Notes: a model not told the origin generated them from the letters alone. 64,000 bases of DNA from Campylobacter concisus (GCF_003048535.1 NZ_PIRQ01000006.1:61395-125394), one strand, 5' to 3'. Positions 50,184 through 60,846 are shown, counted from the first letter of the stretch. Made by a program: numbers and translations.

Positions 50184-50656
50184 TCTTAAGATGAGCCTTA
50201 TTTTTTTAAGACATTATCTACCATAAGCTACAAATGATTTCATTATAATCATAATAAGTTTATTACACCGATAAAATTCTGGAGTACGTGCAGAGTAACT
50301 ACCAAGCAGAGCTATTGGTATAATTTTATAAATCAAATAAGCTAATGTGCGAATAGAGGCTTTCAAAATCTAAGACAATAGATCTATGATTATAAGCCTT
50401 CGGCACATTCTAACGTTAAGATCCTAAATTCAACATACCATAAACTTGATATCTTAAAGCGTGACACTTTTAAAAAAGAATACTAAAAGCTCTCTTCTAT
50501 TTGGTTTTATGATATTTTATTTTATGCATTTTTAATATTCAGTTAAAATTAATTTTTATCTATAATCAAGGAAACATAGTTTCCAAAATAGTTTTAACAC
50601 TATACATACAATTGCTGGGTATATTTTCTTATTGACTGGTGTAAAATAAATAGCCA
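50184..50656. other. Intergenic between int remnant and defence operon
   Basis: AT-rich, no gene seen. A GGAAAC-ATA-GTTTCC hairpin at 50570-50584 lies 73 nt past the AIPR stop and may end that transcript. Confidence 0.5.
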
Positions 50657-52684
50657 CTATATCAAAAAGCCTTCTTTTATAGCATTCTCATAAAGATCAT
50701 ATAAAATAATAGCTTGCTTTATAGAAGGAAGTCCTATACTTCCATTTGCAATTTTTGCCAATATATCCATTTGCTTCATAGATATTTGGTGTCTTATTTC
50801 ATCTTTTTCATAATATTTTAAAATCTTGTCCCAATCTTTAAATTTAACGACGAACGATTGAACTTCTATATTGTCATCAAGTTTCTTGTCTTTTCTTGCT
50901 TCTTTTTTTATATACTTTTCTTCTTCTGCGCTACTTAATATCTCATCATCAAATTCCAAACTTATTTCAATATCTTTTATACTATCCCAGCACAACTTCT
51001 TTTTACACCATTGACCTATATTTGCATTGCCTTCTGGCGGGTTAGTTATATTAGTATATATTTTGCTAGCAACTATAGAGATTATATTCTCTAAATTATT
51101 AGATATTTTTTGTTCATCCCATATTTTAGAAAAATTTAAAAATAATCTATTTTTTTCTAAATAATACGATAAGTACGATAGGGTATAGGCTACGCATTGT
51201 GCCCTATAACCACCATTGTACCAAGTGGCGTAAGAAACAAGTTTTTCAACTTGTTTAAACATTATAATTCTAGATACTGCTTCTTTAAAATAGTTGCTCG
51301 TTATACAAAGCTCATCTTTTTCTAACATTTGAGTAATATGTTTTGCAAAAGCCATAAAGCTATATTGTGCGCCTTTTGATACAATATCCGGCGATTGTAG
51401 CCAAGCGATTTCGCTTTTAGCTAAAAATGTTTTATCTATAAGTTGTGACTTGGGGTTTTCTATTTGAAATTTCTTTTTATCTGTGCCACTTAAATATGCT
51501 TGTTCATTTAAGTATTCACCCCTTACCCTCTCATAAAACCAATGAGTTCTTACTTGTATTCCATCAACAGCTGGTGCCAAATTTCTTCTTGAGCATTCTT
51601 TGAAATCTTTATGGAAAGGACTGTTTGAAAAAAAATCTGATTGATTTATCTTGTTTTGAGTATTTGCGTATTCGCTAACTTTTGAGACAAATTCATCTTG
51701 TTTTTCGGTGTCAGCAACTACAGATAGTTTCATCTGAACATAAATTTTTGATACGTCTAGCTTTGAATTTTTACTTGAGGCGTATATGGCCGATACGGTC
51801 TGGCCTCCATTGACAATCTGAAAATTTGATATTTTTATAATTTTGCCATCTTGTAAAATAACATCATTAGCTGTTGCAGTTATGCCATTATTGTATGCGA
51901 AAAACATCTCTGGCTTATATTCTATAGTGTTTCGCAACCCCTTATTGACGTTGCCTCTAAATTGCAAAAAAGTTCTGACGTTTTGTTCTAAAAGTCTAGA
52001 GCCAAATGTATCATAAATTTCAACTATTGTCCTGCCATCTATTACGCTTAAATAAGATCTGTAGTCTTTCGCCGGCGTGTCTACTACAAGCGCCGGTAAA
52101 TCAACCTCAACGTCAAAGTTGTTTTTTGAGTTATTTATAGTATAAATTTTATATAAAAACTCAATATCTATGATGCGATATTCCGCATCAATGCCAGATA
52201 GTACTTTATTTGGGATACTTGCTAAATTTTTAGTAATTTTTCCATCTGTTATAATAATAAGGCGGATTTTTTTAATTTCATTTTTAATTAAATACGAATA
52301 TATATTATAGGCCATTGAGTAATGCTCAAAACCCTCCTCCATAGTATCATAAAGTTTTTCGAAACTCCTTAAAAGGAAATTTTCCAGCTTTTTAAATTTT
52401 GATTCTATCTGCGCTTTTATGAGAGTTTGTATATCATCACTTTGAAAAAAACAATGCACTAGAAGGCTAAGCTTACCACGCTCTACATCAAAGTCATATC
52501 CACTTACTTCCATATCTCTTTTATTGTATTCAGCAATCATATAGTCTTGCGATAGCTCTCCTTCGTCAACAAGAGAGTCACAGACCGACTCAAAAAATGC
52601 TTCTTGTTTGCTTATACCTCGGCTTTGGGCTTGACTCACGATATCCTGCATAAAATCTTGATGAAAGTCATCTAAACTAACCAT
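50657..52684 (-). CDS. AIPR-domain protein (abortive infection/phage resistance)
   Basis: 675 aa. The AIPR core is clear: FFAYNNGITATAND (about 262-274) and NFQIVNGGQTVSAIYAS (from about 287). No TM segment. AIPR proteins occur in phage-resistance and restriction-modification gene sets; their biochemical role is not settled. Last gene of the five-gene operon, 9 bp after the DUF4420 gene. Confidence 0.88.
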   Translation of the reverse strand: MVSLDDFHQDFMQDIVSQAQSRGISKQEAFFESVCDSLVDEGELSQDYMIAEYNKRDMEVSGYDFDVERGKLSLLVHCFFQSDDIQTLIKAQIESKFKKLENFLLRSFEKLYDTMEEGFEHYSMAYNIYSYLIKNEIKKIRLIIITDGKITKNLASIPNKVLSGIDAEYRIIDIEFLYKIYTINNSKNNFDVEVDLPALVVDTPAKDYRSYLSVIDGRTIVEIYDTFGSRLLEQNVRTFLQFRGNVNKGLRNTIEYKPEMFFAYNNGITATANDVILQDGKIIKISNFQIVNGGQTVSAIYASSKNSKLDVSKIYVQMKLSVVADTEKQDEFVSKVSEYANTQNKINQSDFFSNSPFHKDFKECSRRNLAPAVDGIQVRTHWFYERVRGEYLNEQAYLSGTDKKKFQIENPKSQLIDKTFLAKSEIAWLQSPDIVSKGAQYSFMAFAKHITQMLEKDELCITSNYFKEAVSRIIMFKQVEKLVSYATWYNGGYRAQCVAYTLSYLSYYLEKNRLFLNFSKIWDEQKISNNLENIISIVASKIYTNITNPPEGNANIGQWCKKKLCWDSIKDIEISLEFDDEILSSAEEEKYIKKEARKDKKLDDNIEVQSFVVKFKDWDKILKYYEKDEIRHQISMKQMDILAKIANGSIGLPSIKQAIILYDLYENAIKEGFLI

Positions 52685-52693
52685 TTTTTGCCT

Positions 52694-53602
52694 TTAAAGT
52701 TTTATTCTCTCCAACAAAAATTCATTGCATTTTAATAAATCTACCGTATATTTTACGTTATGAATTCTGGAATCTATATCTATGGAAGTAATTTTTGGAA
52801 ATTTATTATCTACATTAAAAAATAAAATTTTATCTATTTTAAATTTTAATAGTTCTACTTGGAAATTTGATTTATAGCCATACGAAAAAAGCTTTTTATA
52901 AAATGATTCTACGTCAGCGACCTTTACTTCTATACTCTTTATGATGTCCTCAACACTAAGTCCTTGCGAATTTATAGATAAAGAGTATACTGCGAGATAT
53001 AATTTTTCTTTAGTTGTATAAAGTTGATAAGCAGATGAAATTGTAACATGTGGTGATTTTGAAGCTTTATACGTTTTAATCTCAACAGCGCAGTCATTAA
53101 ATAAAAAGTCTTGTTTATCAAAATCTGCCCCAACCCAAGAACTTAATGCCTCTTCAAAACCAACTTGTTTAGCTGCAATATTATTTAAAAAGCTAAGTTC
53201 ACCAAATAGCCCCATTTGCCTTTCTGCCCCAAAATCATCATCATTTAAAATAAAAAATTTTTTCCATTTTAGGAGTCTTGTTTCTATATTGTCTAAAACA
53301 TTTTCATTATTATTGCAAGTATTTAAAAGAGAAATAATATCGTTGCAAACCAATACAAATAGTTGCCAATTGGAATTATTGTTTAGTGCTATATAAAATT
53401 TGGTAGCATCTTTAAAATCTTTTCTTAGTGTATTTAAACCAATAAATTTTATACTCTTTTTACTAGTTTTTATACAAAAATCTAGTTCAATGCCAAAAGT
53501 ATATCTTCCATCCAAATCCACTATCCAAAAAATATCATATCTATTGTCACCATTAACCCTTCTTCTGGTATTATTTTTCATATCATTCCAAGGATTAATC
53601 AT
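52694..53602 (-). CDS. PD-(D/E)XK nuclease-like protein (DUF4420)
   Basis: 302 aa. Nuclease residues visible: Glu135 (GLFGELSFL), the Asp in FDKQDFLFND and Glu174-x-Lys176 (AVEIKT), followed by a conserved ITISSAYQL-like segment (VTISSAYQLY). This is the pattern of DUF4420 proteins that accompany Z1 and MORC-like ATPases, and is the presumed DNA-cutting subunit. Overlaps the Z1 gene by 8 bp. Confidence 0.85.
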   Translation of the reverse strand: MINPWNDMKNNTRRRVNGDNRYDIFWIVDLDGRYTFGIELDFCIKTSKKSIKFIGLNTLRKDFKDATKFYIALNNNSNWQLFVLVCNDIISLLNTCNNNENVLDNIETRLLKWKKFFILNDDDFGAERQMGLFGELSFLNNIAAKQVGFEEALSSWVGADFDKQDFLFNDCAVEIKTYKASKSPHVTISSAYQLYTTKEKLYLAVYSLSINSQGLSVEDIIKSIEVKVADVESFYKKLFSYGYKSNFQVELLKFKIDKILFFNVDNKFPKITSIDIDSRIHNVKYTVDLLKCNEFLLERIKL

Positions 53603-56258
53603 CTTGCTCTTCTAGCTCATCAAATTCCAAAAGCATCTCTTCTTGGCATACTTTATTGATGAAATATTTAATAGTTTGAGAGCTACTACAAACACCATCA
53701 TTAGGAAAACAAACGCCATAGGCTGGCAATATATTGCAACCAAATCCGATTTGATTATTTTTGGTGTCTAATATATGCAACATTAAAATTGGATTTTTCA
53801 AATTTTTTCTTAAAAATGAAGACCTGTCGCCCCTTTTTTCTTTCTTGCTTTGTTCATAAATTTCATCATCTAGTAATGCTTTCTCAGGATCTCCTGCCGA
53901 TAGTTTTCTATTCCCAAGTTCTATATAATCACCTCTATCTTGCAATTTTGAGCGCTCTTCCATATTTATCCCAAATTTTTCTAAAAACACACCCTTTCCT
54001 CCATAAAGAACAACATCCCACACTGTATTCTTATCTTCCAGATATGCCCTTATAAAATCTAACTGCATATGTGCTTTTATAACACTAAAGTTATTTATAA
54101 AATTTAATATTTCCATTTTATCTATATTTTTATATATAGTGGCGCTTCCTTTTTTACTACCTCTATTAAGTGATTCTATAAACTCTTTTAAAATATTTAA
54201 ATTATTATCGTGCAGTTGTGGGTTTTTAGCAAATCTTACTGTTTCTATTAGCTTTCCACTTAAATCCAATGAAATACATTTTTCTTCTGCGTTTTTCATC
54301 TTATTTTTGGCTGTAATTTGTAATTGACTGTTTGGATCTTGTCTGACAGCTAGTCCAAAATTATAAGGAGTTAGACCATCTTCCGCCATCTCTTTAAATT
54401 TATACATAAGCTCATTTGTAGCCTCAATAATAAATCTAAAATGGGTTTGAATCTCTTCTGGTATATAAATTTTACACAAATCCTCATAACCTTGTCTATA
54501 CCCGAACCATCTACCCATCTGCATAAGCGTATCATAGAATATGGTATTTCTTATAAAATAACTAACACTGAGTCCTTCTAGGGTAAAGCCACGTGACAGG
54601 CTAAGTCCTCCGACTGCAATGACATTTACTCTTTCACCGGTATTGTAATTGAGTGGTTTCTTGCTCTTTTGATGAACCTCTATTACTAGAATACTGGTTG
54701 CTATTTCGGATAATTTTTTTGAAATCTCCAACCATGAAAATTCTATATCAAATTTTGTTTTAAAAACATCCTTTAAGTTTAATATCAATCTACTTTGCTC
54801 TACACAATTTGGCAGTAAAATAAAAGCATTAATATCATTTTTTAATACTTTTAAATATTCATCTATCAGGCTAGCAATTTTTTCATGCACATCAGAAAAA
54901 CGACTAATATTAACAAGCATACTATTATGCTTAATTTGACCCCTTAAATCCCTTGTTGCCACATTTAGTATAAATACATTTATAGCCTCGTATAGACTTT
55001 GTGGCAATTCGGATATAAGGTGATCTTTTTTATGTCTTAAAGGAATTTTTTCATCATAATCATTAATATCTATTAAATATTTATCAGGATTATCTATAAA
55101 AATCTTTTCAGCACCAAAATAATTAGTCGGTGCATCAAGGGCATATATAAAATCTCTTGGAAAAAGATCTTTAGAGATATGCTCATTCATATTTTTAATC
55201 TTTACACTTTGCTCATCTTCTATCGTATGATCTATAAAAATATTTGCATAAGGGGTGGCAGTATATGCAACATAGGAGCTTTTTTCAAAAAGTTCCAAAA
55301 GAGCCCTTAGCTCTTTATTTATGGTAGTTGGATCGTCTTCCTCTTTTGTGTTTATGGAAGCGTAGTCAGACTCGTCATCTATCAATAACATGGCATGTTT
55401 TGAAATTTTATTATTATAATGAGACTTGATCCATCTTATGACATTGGAAAGAGTGCTTGCGTTTTTCTTTATAACCAAAAGTACGGGCGTATTGATATTG
55501 TCAAAATTTATACCTTGTGAGTTTTTATGTGCATCTCTTGTATTAAAATCGCTTATTTCCGTAGTCAAGCTAATGGGTTGCATTCTATTTGCATTAAGCA
55601 AATCATCAAGTCCAACCCCGACTATTTTTGAGTCATTTTTACCAACAAAAGCCTCATTTATACGAATTTGAGTCTGGTTTCTAAGATTGTTTTTATCTCC
55701 AGCAACAATAACTATAAATTTATAACCAATATCGGCAGCCTTACATATCAATGAAGCATAATTTGAAGTTTTGCCAGATTGAACATGCCCTACAACCATA
55801 CCGTATACGCTAAATTCATTCTCTCTTGGATCTCCAATTTGATTCATTATCATATCAGTATCATCATCTACAGTTTTAATGACTTGCGGAGGCAAGAAGT
55901 TTTTATAAAATTTTTCCAATCTATCCCAGTAAAAATTACTATTATTGGCTTTTGTGTTTATGCTATACCAAGACGTATTGCGTCGTTTTTGTTCATCGCC
56001 TTTTATTACTAAGCCCGTACTCATCCTTACATTAAAATATTTCTCTAAGTCGTCTTTTAGTTTTTCATAATCATTATCTGAAAAATCGCCGTCTTGGTTA
56101 AATATATCAACTTTAATGTCGGACTTAATAAATCTTTTTACTCGAGATATTTCGTTGTCAATATCTTCCTCTTGTAAAACCTCATTCTGTTTAGAGTACT
56201 TGTTGGTCAAACTACTTTTTGAAAAATTAAAAACTTCTTCATAAAAACTACATTCCAT
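53595..56258 (-). CDS. Z1-domain superfamily II-like ATPase
   Basis: 887 aa. Walker A GHVQSGKTSN (157-166), Walker B-like LLIDDESDYASIN, a motif-III-like YTATPYANIF, and motifs V/VI in VGGLSLSRGFTLEGL and QMGRWFGYRQGYEDL. This is the Z1 domain, a helicase-related ATPase found in restriction operons. Probably the translocation or control motor of the complex. Overlaps both neighbours by 8-11 bp. Confidence 0.9.
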   Translation of the reverse strand: MECSFYEEVFNFSKSSLTNKYSKQNEVLQEEDIDNEISRVKRFIKSDIKVDIFNQDGDFSDNDYEKLKDDLEKYFNVRMSTGLVIKGDEQKRRNTSWYSINTKANNSNFYWDRLEKFYKNFLPPQVIKTVDDDTDMIMNQIGDPRENEFSVYGMVVGHVQSGKTSNYASLICKAADIGYKFIVIVAGDKNNLRNQTQIRINEAFVGKNDSKIVGVGLDDLLNANRMQPISLTTEISDFNTRDAHKNSQGINFDNINTPVLLVIKKNASTLSNVIRWIKSHYNNKISKHAMLLIDDESDYASINTKEEDDPTTINKELRALLELFEKSSYVAYTATPYANIFIDHTIEDEQSVKIKNMNEHISKDLFPRDFIYALDAPTNYFGAEKIFIDNPDKYLIDINDYDEKIPLRHKKDHLISELPQSLYEAINVFILNVATRDLRGQIKHNSMLVNISRFSDVHEKIASLIDEYLKVLKNDINAFILLPNCVEQSRLILNLKDVFKTKFDIEFSWLEISKKLSEIATSILVIEVHQKSKKPLNYNTGERVNVIAVGGLSLSRGFTLEGLSVSYFIRNTIFYDTLMQMGRWFGYRQGYEDLCKIYIPEEIQTHFRFIIEATNELMYKFKEMAEDGLTPYNFGLAVRQDPNSQLQITAKNKMKNAEEKCISLDLSGKLIETVRFAKNPQLHDNNLNILKEFIESLNRGSKKGSATIYKNIDKMEILNFINNFSVIKAHMQLDFIRAYLEDKNTVWDVVLYGGKGVFLEKFGINMEERSKLQDRGDYIELGNRKLSAGDPEKALLDDEIYEQSKKEKRGDRSSFLRKNLKNPILMLHILDTKNNQIGFGCNILPAYGVCFPNDGVCSSSQTIKYFINKVCQEEMLLEFDELEEQDD

Positions 56259-57651
56259 CCAACGGATCCTTATATTTTTTAAAAATCTCTATTTTTTTAA
56301 TTTCATCTTCGCTAAGTCCTATATTTTTTAGATATTCCAGTATTTTAACCGCTTCTGTATTTGAAATAATATCCTCTTGCCTAAAATTATGTGGATTTTG
56401 CTGGACCTGTACCTGTATAGCTTCTAATGGTATGCATGCCTCAAGTGATTTTAGGTATAGCTGAAATAGTTCTCTTGTTTGCAAATCCAATAAATCTAAT
56501 AATTTTTGATGCATTGGATTTTCTTTATTTATTGCAAAATAAATTTTGCTATCTTCGCAAACTAAATCCCAAAATCTAGTAACATTTTTGTCATTTATTT
56601 TACGACCACGAGTAGAAAAGGGCTTTACCCCATCTTTTATGGAGTATAGAGCAACTCTTTTGAGCTCTTCTTTCAAGCCAGCAACTGGATTTGCGATAGA
56701 CTTTTTTACATCAATATTCCACAACTCGTCTTGATCGTTTGAAATTTCAATCTTTATGCGAACAAGCTTTGTCGCATCGCTAGATTTTAGAGTTCCCCAC
56801 CATTTACCATAGACAAGTAATCTGTGGGCTCTATAAAGATAGAAACCTTGAGATTTTATATAGCCACCTCTTCCGCCATATTTTTCCCATTCCGATGAAG
56901 TCACTTTTGAATGATGCGGTAAGATAAATGGGGTAATTTTTATTTCTTTTTCGTTGTATTTAATTATTTCTGTAAATTTTATAAAGGTTGCATCATGTGT
57001 TGGATTAAACGGATTAAAAGGTATTAACGGATTATTATTGATGGATATTTTTATTTTTCTTGCGCCGTCAGCACCCTCTAAAAATTGATGAAAAACCAAA
57101 GACAAATGCTCTCTTAGTATTTCTAAACATTCTGAAATTTGCTCGATTTTGTCCATATCTTCCCATATGACAAGAGTAGAATTATCGTTTTTATAAAAAT
57201 CTTTAAAAATTTCAAGATTTTTATACTCACTCAACTCAGGCGTCAAAAGTAGCCATTTATCGCTTTTAGAGATATAGTCTAAGTCCCATTGCTTAATATT
57301 TATCTGATTACATTTCTTTGATATAACGGTAAGTTTTTTGCATTGAGAAAATGAAGCCGTTTTAAGACCTAAACCAAATTTACCAAGTGCGATATCATCT
57401 CTTTTTTCATCTGGATTTTTTGATGATAGCCTCATAGCTTCTATTAATTCATCTTCGTCCATTCCCGCACCATTATCTAGAATGCAAAAAAACGGCTCAG
57501 GATGTTGTATGGCATAAATTTTTATATCATTTGCACCAGCAGATATGCTGTTATCAATTATATCTGCAACTGCCACTTCGAAAGTATACCCTATGTCGCG
57601 AAGCGATTTGATAAAATTTGCAACATTTGGATTAATTTCTATCGGATCCAT
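56248..57651 (-). CDS. GHKL ATPase, MutL/MORC-like
   Basis: 467 aa. Bergerat fold: ADIIDNSISAGA (Asn34 binds Mg), LDNGAGMD (59-64), GKFGLGLKTAS (90-100), and an S5-like transducer region. MORC/MutL-type ATPases of this kind are known partners of Z1 proteins in predicted restriction systems; they act as ATP-gated clamps. The C-terminal third is charged and helical. Start overlaps the methyltransferase end by 20 bp. Confidence 0.88.
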   Translation of the reverse strand: MDPIEINPNVANFIKSLRDIGYTFEVAVADIIDNSISAGANDIKIYAIQHPEPFFCILDNGAGMDEDELIEAMRLSSKNPDEKRDDIALGKFGLGLKTASFSQCKKLTVISKKCNQINIKQWDLDYISKSDKWLLLTPELSEYKNLEIFKDFYKNDNSTLVIWEDMDKIEQISECLEILREHLSLVFHQFLEGADGARKIKISINNNPLIPFNPFNPTHDATFIKFTEIIKYNEKEIKITPFILPHHSKVTSSEWEKYGGRGGYIKSQGFYLYRAHRLLVYGKWWGTLKSSDATKLVRIKIEISNDQDELWNIDVKKSIANPVAGLKEELKRVALYSIKDGVKPFSTRGRKINDKNVTRFWDLVCEDSKIYFAINKENPMHQKLLDLLDLQTRELFQLYLKSLEACIPLEAIQVQVQQNPHNFRQEDIISNTEAVKILEYLKNIGLSEDEIKKIEIFKKYKDPLDGM

Positions 57652-58657
57652 CCAACACCGCTACAATCTCTTTTGCAATTTTTTCAACCATTGGCACAAC
57701 AACAGAATTTCCAGCCTGCTTATACAACTGTGCTCTTGATATATTTGATGGGAGTATAAAGTCTCTTGAAAAGCCTTGTAAATTAAAGCATTCTTTTGGG
57801 GTTAATCTTCTTATTACACCATCATCTAATATAATTGGTATATTGTGTCCACCTGCACCCATATTTGCAGTTAGAGTAGGGCACACATTTGATTTATTAG
57901 GGCGAACATAATAGCGTCTATACTGATAAACAATATTTTCATCCACTACACTCTCTATCACTTTGCGGTGAATTTTATTATTTTTGTCGTTATAAATATC
58001 AGTCAAGGTAACGCACGAGTTATCTAGAAAGAATTTTATACTTTTTGGTTTCTTATTTGTTTCCTTGGGAATTTTAAACTTGCTAGATAGCAGATTGGCT
58101 TGTTTCGCTTCTTTTATATTTTCTTTTATAGGTTTTTCAAATAAATAGTCGTCTTCATCCTTAAAGCCTACAATATAAATTCTTTCCCTTCCCTGTGGTA
58201 TATCTGTATACTTTGCAGCGTTTAATATAAATGGTATAAAAGAATATCCAGCTCTTTTTATCTCATTTCTAATGGTTTTAAAAGTTTCACCGTTATTATG
58301 AGAAGCTATGGTTTTAACATTCTCTAAAAAAAAGGCTTTCGGCCTTAACTCTTTTAGTAATCTTGATACTTCAAAAAAAAGCTTACCACGCTCATCTTCA
58401 AACCCTCTGCCATGTCCAGCAAGTGAAAAGGGCTGACAAGGAAAACCTGCTGTTAATATATCTATATCACTTAAATTTTTACCGTTTAACTTTTTAACAT
58501 CTCCTTCAATGAGATTGGTACTGACGTGATTCAATCGGTAAGTTTTACAAGCATCTTTATCAATTTCATTTGCCCATACAACATTACAATTTGAATTTTT
58601 AAATGCTTGGCACACACCACCAACTCCAGCAAATAAACTTCCTACTCTGTAAGTCAC
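57632..58657 (-). CDS. DNA cytosine-5 methyltransferase
   Basis: 341 aa. Motif I LFAGVGG (8-14), motif IV PCQPFS with catalytic Cys74, motif VI LENV (111-114), motif VIII QGRERIYIVGF, target region around CPTLTANMGAGGHNIP, and motif X QAGNSVVVP. Modifies host DNA so the operon's nuclease spares it. GTG start with AAAAAGG upstream, and a TATAAT box about 25 nt before it. First gene of the defence operon. Confidence 0.95.
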   Translation of the reverse strand: MTYRVGSLFAGVGGVCQAFKNSNCNVVWANEIDKDACKTYRLNHVSTNLIEGDVKKLNGKNLSDIDILTAGFPCQPFSLAGHGRGFEDERGKLFFEVSRLLKELRPKAFFLENVKTIASHNNGETFKTIRNEIKRAGYSFIPFILNAAKYTDIPQGRERIYIVGFKDEDDYLFEKPIKENIKEAKQANLLSSKFKIPKETNKKPKSIKFFLDNSCVTLTDIYNDKNNKIHRKVIESVVDENIVYQYRRYYVRPNKSNVCPTLTANMGAGGHNIPIILDDGVIRRLTPKECFNLQGFSRDFILPSNISRAQLYKQAGNSVVVPMVEKIAKEIVAVLDGSDRN

Positions 58658-58792
58658 AAAAAACCTTTTTAATTTTTATGAATTATATAACAATACTTAT
58701 AAAATATAAAAGCATTTGGTTTTAGGGTAGTTGGTCTCAAATTCAACTTCTTTTCCTTAAGTGCTGTGCCACATGATATTGTTTTGCGTATA

Positions 58793-58953
58793 GTTTGCAT
58801 TTTTATCCTTTATTTAATACCTAAAATAATACTAAATAAGATATAATAATAGTCTTAAAACTCATGCTTTAAAATTTACTCCTATTCATTATCATACGAT
58901 ACCATCTCTATTTTAGCCTTTAGTGTGTTTGCATTAATAGGCTTGGCATAAGT
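58793..58953. repeat. Direct repeat copy B: truncated antitoxin start plus integrase 3' end
   Basis: Gapless match to 50023-50183. Here the antitoxin is cut after four codons (MQTI) and then runs into unrelated sequence, whereas the integrase side is intact. Confidence 0.88.
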
Positions 58954-60846
58954 GTTTAGTAAAATTTTATACTGCTTTTCATGTCCTACTATCTGGGCTA
59001 TAAGGTTAGCTTCTACCTCGCGCTGCACTAGATAGTCTATAAAGTAGTGTCTAAAAGAGTAGAAGGTCTTTTTAGAGTCTTTGTCTATAAACTTTCTTTG
59101 AATCTGGCTTCTAAAAATTTCAGAGAAGTCCTTGTTGCTTACCTTAAATATATTTCCGTTTTTCTTACTATTAACATATTCTAACAGACCTAGATCTATG
59201 AGCTTACTATGAATAGGCACAAATCTAATGCTATTTTTAGTCTTGGTGGTTTTACTATCGTTTGTATTTATATTAAAGCAGTAAATTCCATCTTTTAAGG
59301 CTATATCTTCCTTATGAAGCTGTGTGATCTCTTTTATCCTCATGCCACTATATGCAGCTATCATTGTGACATAATATAGCTCACTAGCCTCTATCCTTGT
59401 GCTTGGTGATTTGCCGCTTTGCTTGATGCTAGTTACTATATCAAAGATCTTTCTAGCTTCTGATACATCGTATGGAAGCACGGCTCTCTCACTAGGGTCT
59501 ACATCTATCTTGACGTTCATTTTTGCAGTTATACTTCTGCTTATATAGCCACTATCAAAGCAGTAGTTAAAAAACTGAATAACCCTTATCATGTATTTTT
59601 GGATAGTAACTTCAGAGAGCTTGTCGTCTTTTTCGCTTAGCTTAAGTATTTGAGATAAATTTTTATCTTTGTACCTGCTCTTTTGGGCTAGTTTGGTTGG
59701 AATTTTATAGAGTAGCTCTCTAAATTCTAGCAAGTTATCCCTAGTTATATTAGCAACTGGTGCATCTTCCTTAAAAAATAAAAGCAGAAGCTTTTTTACA
59801 CAGCCTACTAGTCTTTGCGTATCTTGCGACCATTTGTCTACCTTTTTGGTATTCGTTTCAAAAGTTTCAAATGCGTCTTTTAGACTCTTTTGATCTTCTA
59901 AATTTAAGGCTGTGACTTGGTGGCTAGAGCTATATGACGCTCCTTGCGGCACATGCCTTATCTCATACTCTTCCATCATTTGAACACTAGGGCTGATCAT
60001 ACTAAAACTACTCTCATCATCTAGTTTTATCTTGATATTTTTTGGTGGATTTGGGTCCATTATTATATCTTCTATGCTTCTATCACATCTCTTTGTTTTT
60101 ACTAGCTTTAAATTTGAAGTTGAGCCATACTTTTGATCTAGTATGGCATAAACCGTTTCGCTAATCCTCTTAGCCATAGCCTTAATCTGCCCATCCGTAA
60201 TAGGCAAACAGCCACTATCTTCAAGCTCTTTTATATTCTCTTGAAACGAAGCTATATCCTTGGCGTTAAATGAGGTAGGTGTGACTTTAGTATCATTAGA
60301 GCCATCTTCAAGGAAAAAGTGCTCACGTTTGTCGTAAAAGAGCACACTGCTCTTTTCAAGCTTTGATACAAGATAGTCAAGTGTTAGTATGTTCTTCTCT
60401 AAAAGAGTTTGCCCTATACTCTCCTTATCCTTACTACCAAGAGTGCCAGTAGTATTAGCGATATTACTTATATCCTTAATTAAAGTTTGAGGTAGGTCAC
60501 CATCTATCAAGCTTTGCTTAAAGTAGTCATTGAGCGCATTTAGAAATTCTACATCTAGTTTCTTATTAAGAAGAGAGTGCTCTTTGATGCTCTTACTAAG
60601 CTTTACTTTCATAAACGAATTTACAAAAGATTGGATTATGCTATCACTAAGATTCATGTGAACCGCCCTTTTTATCAGGTAAAGATTATTGTCTAGAATC
60701 TTAGCCCTTTTTCTAGCTTTTTCCAAGAGATTTGTGGATGTGGAGAAACAAATTTCTCGCTTTTCGTTAAAAAACTTTCTGATGCTTGGAGTAAGTGTGG
60801 CTCTATAATAGTATATGCCGTTTCGTTCCCTTAAGTGGTGTCCCAT
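58882..60846 (-). CDS. Tyrosine recombinase (integrase) of the element
   Basis: 654 aa. N-terminal DUF6538-like HLRERNGIYYYRATL, SAM-like core-binding region, then the catalytic domain with Arg in SGMRIKEITQL, SFRH (Arg599), His622 and nucleophile Tyr633. The first His of the HxxR box is Tyr. Lies next to attR, as usual, reading inwards. Drives excision and integration at tRNA-Met. Confidence 0.93.
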   Translation of the reverse strand: MGHHLRERNGIYYYRATLTPSIRKFFNEKREICFSTSTNLLEKARKRAKILDNNLYLIKRAVHMNLSDSIIQSFVNSFMKVKLSKSIKEHSLLNKKLDVEFLNALNDYFKQSLIDGDLPQTLIKDISNIANTTGTLGSKDKESIGQTLLEKNILTLDYLVSKLEKSSVLFYDKREHFFLEDGSNDTKVTPTSFNAKDIASFQENIKELEDSGCLPITDGQIKAMAKRISETVYAILDQKYGSTSNLKLVKTKRCDRSIEDIIMDPNPPKNIKIKLDDESSFSMISPSVQMMEEYEIRHVPQGASYSSSHQVTALNLEDQKSLKDAFETFETNTKKVDKWSQDTQRLVGCVKKLLLLFFKEDAPVANITRDNLLEFRELLYKIPTKLAQKSRYKDKNLSQILKLSEKDDKLSEVTIQKYMIRVIQFFNYCFDSGYISRSITAKMNVKIDVDPSERAVLPYDVSEARKIFDIVTSIKQSGKSPSTRIEASELYYVTMIAAYSGMRIKEITQLHKEDIALKDGIYCFNINTNDSKTTKTKNSIRFVPIHSKLIDLGLLEYVNSKKNGNIFKVSNKDFSEIFRSQIQRKFIDKDSKKTFYSFRHYFIDYLVQREVEANLIAQIVGHEKQYKILLNTYAKPINANTLKAKIEMVSYDNE

